From the NCBI GenBank assembly GCA_946479075.1, contig CAMLDT010000217.1, positions 1-5,593 of the forward strand: 5,593 nt of DNA, in the 5' to 3' direction. Under the pieces are notes generated by a model. It was given only the letters and a program-made list of their open reading frames with translations. It did not search any database and was not told the DNA's origin. The position numbers were made by a program, and so were the translations under genes. Positions within the stretch are counted from its first letter, which is position 1. Every line of letters starts with the position of its first letter. Of the stretch, positions 4,896 to 5,593 are shown piece by piece. This DNA is from an uncultured Polaromonas sp. GTDB lineage: Bacteria; Pseudomonadota; Gammaproteobacteria; Burkholderiales; Burkholderiaceae.

Positions 4896-5593
4896 TCAGC
4901 GCGGGGCGGCATCCACCTCGCGCAACAGCCGCATGCCGACCAGGGTGTAACGCGTCTGGGGCGAGTTCCAGTTGCGGTAGCTGCAGCGGGCGTACAGCGC
5001 CCAGGTGTGCCAGGAGCCGCCGCGGCGCACCCGCACCGAGCCGTCGTCCGGACCCTGGGGATCGGCGGCGGGCGAACGCGCGTAATAACCCTCGTCGTGC
5101 CAGTCGGCCACCCACTCCCAGGCGTTGCCGAGCATGTCGTGCAGGCCGAAGGCGTTGGGCGCAAAGCTGCCGACGGGCGCGGTGAAGGCGTAGCCGTCGT
5201 GGCCCTTGAGCGCAAAGTCCTGCCAGCGCGGCCAGTTGCGGGCGGCGTCCGCATCAAAGGTGTTGGCAATGCGCAGCAGCGACGCCGGCGCGTTGGCGTT
5301 GGCGTTGGCGTTGGCGTTGGCGGCGTCGGTGGCAGCGTCGCGGCTGGCGTGGTAACGCGTGCGGCCGCCGGCGCGGCAGGCGTATTCCCACTCGGCCTCG
5401 GTCGGCAGGCGGTAGGTGTGGCCTTCGCGCTGGCTGAGCCACCGGCTCATGGCCACGGCGTCGTTCCAGGTCACGTTGAGCACCGGGTGCTGGTCATCCT
5501 GGGCAAAGCCGGGGTTGCGCCATGAATATTTCGGGTCGCGGCCTTCAAAGGCATCGCCGCGCCGCGTCGCGGCGGGGTCGTAGGCCGGGTTGT
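4896..5593 (-). CDS. SUMF1/EgtB/PvdO-family (formylglycine-generating-enzyme-like) protein, N terminus outside window
   Basis: The last 231 residues of a protein that begins beyond the right edge. The FGE-sulfatase fold is recognised from FEGRDPKYSWRNPGF (15-29), HPVLNVTWNDAVAMSRWLS (35-53), RLPTEAEWEYACRAG (61-75), TAPVGSFAPNAFGLHDMLGNAWEWVADW (137-164), RRGGSW (189-194) and the end RCSYRNWNSPQTRYTLVGMRLLR (202-224). True formylglycine-generating enzymes oxidise a sulfatase Cys using a copper-binding Cys pair five residues apart. Here Cys203 matches the second and the first position is Ala198, so sulfatase activation is unlikely and another oxidase or structural role is more plausible. An (Ala-Asn)5 insert at residues 92-101 comes from a 6-bp tandem repeat. 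The frame is open to the window edge; the GTG at 5483 is internal, not the start. Codon use matches the neighbours. Confidence 0.88.
   Translation of the reverse strand, partial: NPAYDPAATRRGDAFEGRDPKYSWRNPGFAQDDQHPVLNVTWNDAVAMSRWLSQREGHTYRLPTEAEWEYACRAGGRTRYHASRDAATDAANANANANANAPASLLRIANTFDADAARNWPRWQDFALKGHDGYAFTAPVGSFAPNAFGLHDMLGNAWEWVADWHDEGYYARSPAADPQGPDDGSVRVRRGGSWHTWALYARCSYRNWNSPQTRYTLVGMRLLREVDAAPR
5292..5321. repeat. Hexanucleotide tandem repeat (GTTGGC)5 within the SUMF1-like gene
   Basis: Five perfect head-to-tail copies of GTTGGC on the plus strand, read on the minus strand as GCC AAC codons giving (Ala-Asn)5. The unit is a multiple of three, so gain or loss by slippage keeps the frame and changes only the length of a probable surface loop between the RLPTEAEWEYA and PNAFGLHDM motifs. 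Confidence 0.9.

Overview
The window is GC-rich bacterial DNA with strong G/C preference at third codon positions. It looks like chromosomal sequence from a betaproteobacterium, most likely family Comamonadaceae. The main pointer is a 68-bp interspersed repeat present twice (core TTTGATAGCTGCTTGCGC ... GGAGGCCGATTTG) that I recognise as a type scattered through Comamonadaceae genomes; the protein families seen fit that placement. No rRNA, tRNA, CRISPR array or transposase gene is visible.

Layout. Positions 1-268 hold no convincing gene, only a GC-rich palindromic REP-like element. A small DUF1330 protein gene (269-604, minus) follows, then a good intrinsic terminator (708-738) serving the next minus-strand gene: a secreted protein made almost entirely of Ala and Lys (826-1314). 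Next is a 69-residue lipoprotein gene (1465-1674, minus). It is divergent from a plus-strand gene for an exported DUF1439 protein (1902-2456) whose leader is rich in hairpins. A plus-strand GNAT acetyltransferase (2554-3030) closes this half.

The second half is the accessory-looking part. A hipBA-type toxin-antitoxin locus on the minus strand (antitoxin 4335-4658, HipA-like kinase 3127-4338) lies between two same-orientation copies of the 68-bp repeat (3018-3085 and 4795-4862). In the kinase gene the HipA-like protein is spread over two, probably three, reading-frame segments. The inferred shifts are -1 near the start and +1 just before the catalytic loop, and they cancel in net frame. The gene is therefore a recent pseudogene, carries assembly errors, or (least likely) is recoded. 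The promoter region is a short AT-rich island with an 18-bp palindrome over a TATAAA-like -10 very close to the antitoxin start.

The right edge holds the C-terminal 231 residues of a formylglycine-generating-enzyme-like (SUMF1/EgtB/PvdO superfamily) protein on the minus strand. It carries a five-unit hexanucleotide repeat encoding (Ala-Asn)5 and has only one of the two cysteines of true sulfatase activators.

Apart from the hipBA pair, the genes look independent. The most rewarding points are the repeat-bounded toxin-antitoxin cassette, the double frameshift in hipA, and the shared 13-bp tract that supplies the acetyltransferase's stop codon in one repeat copy.
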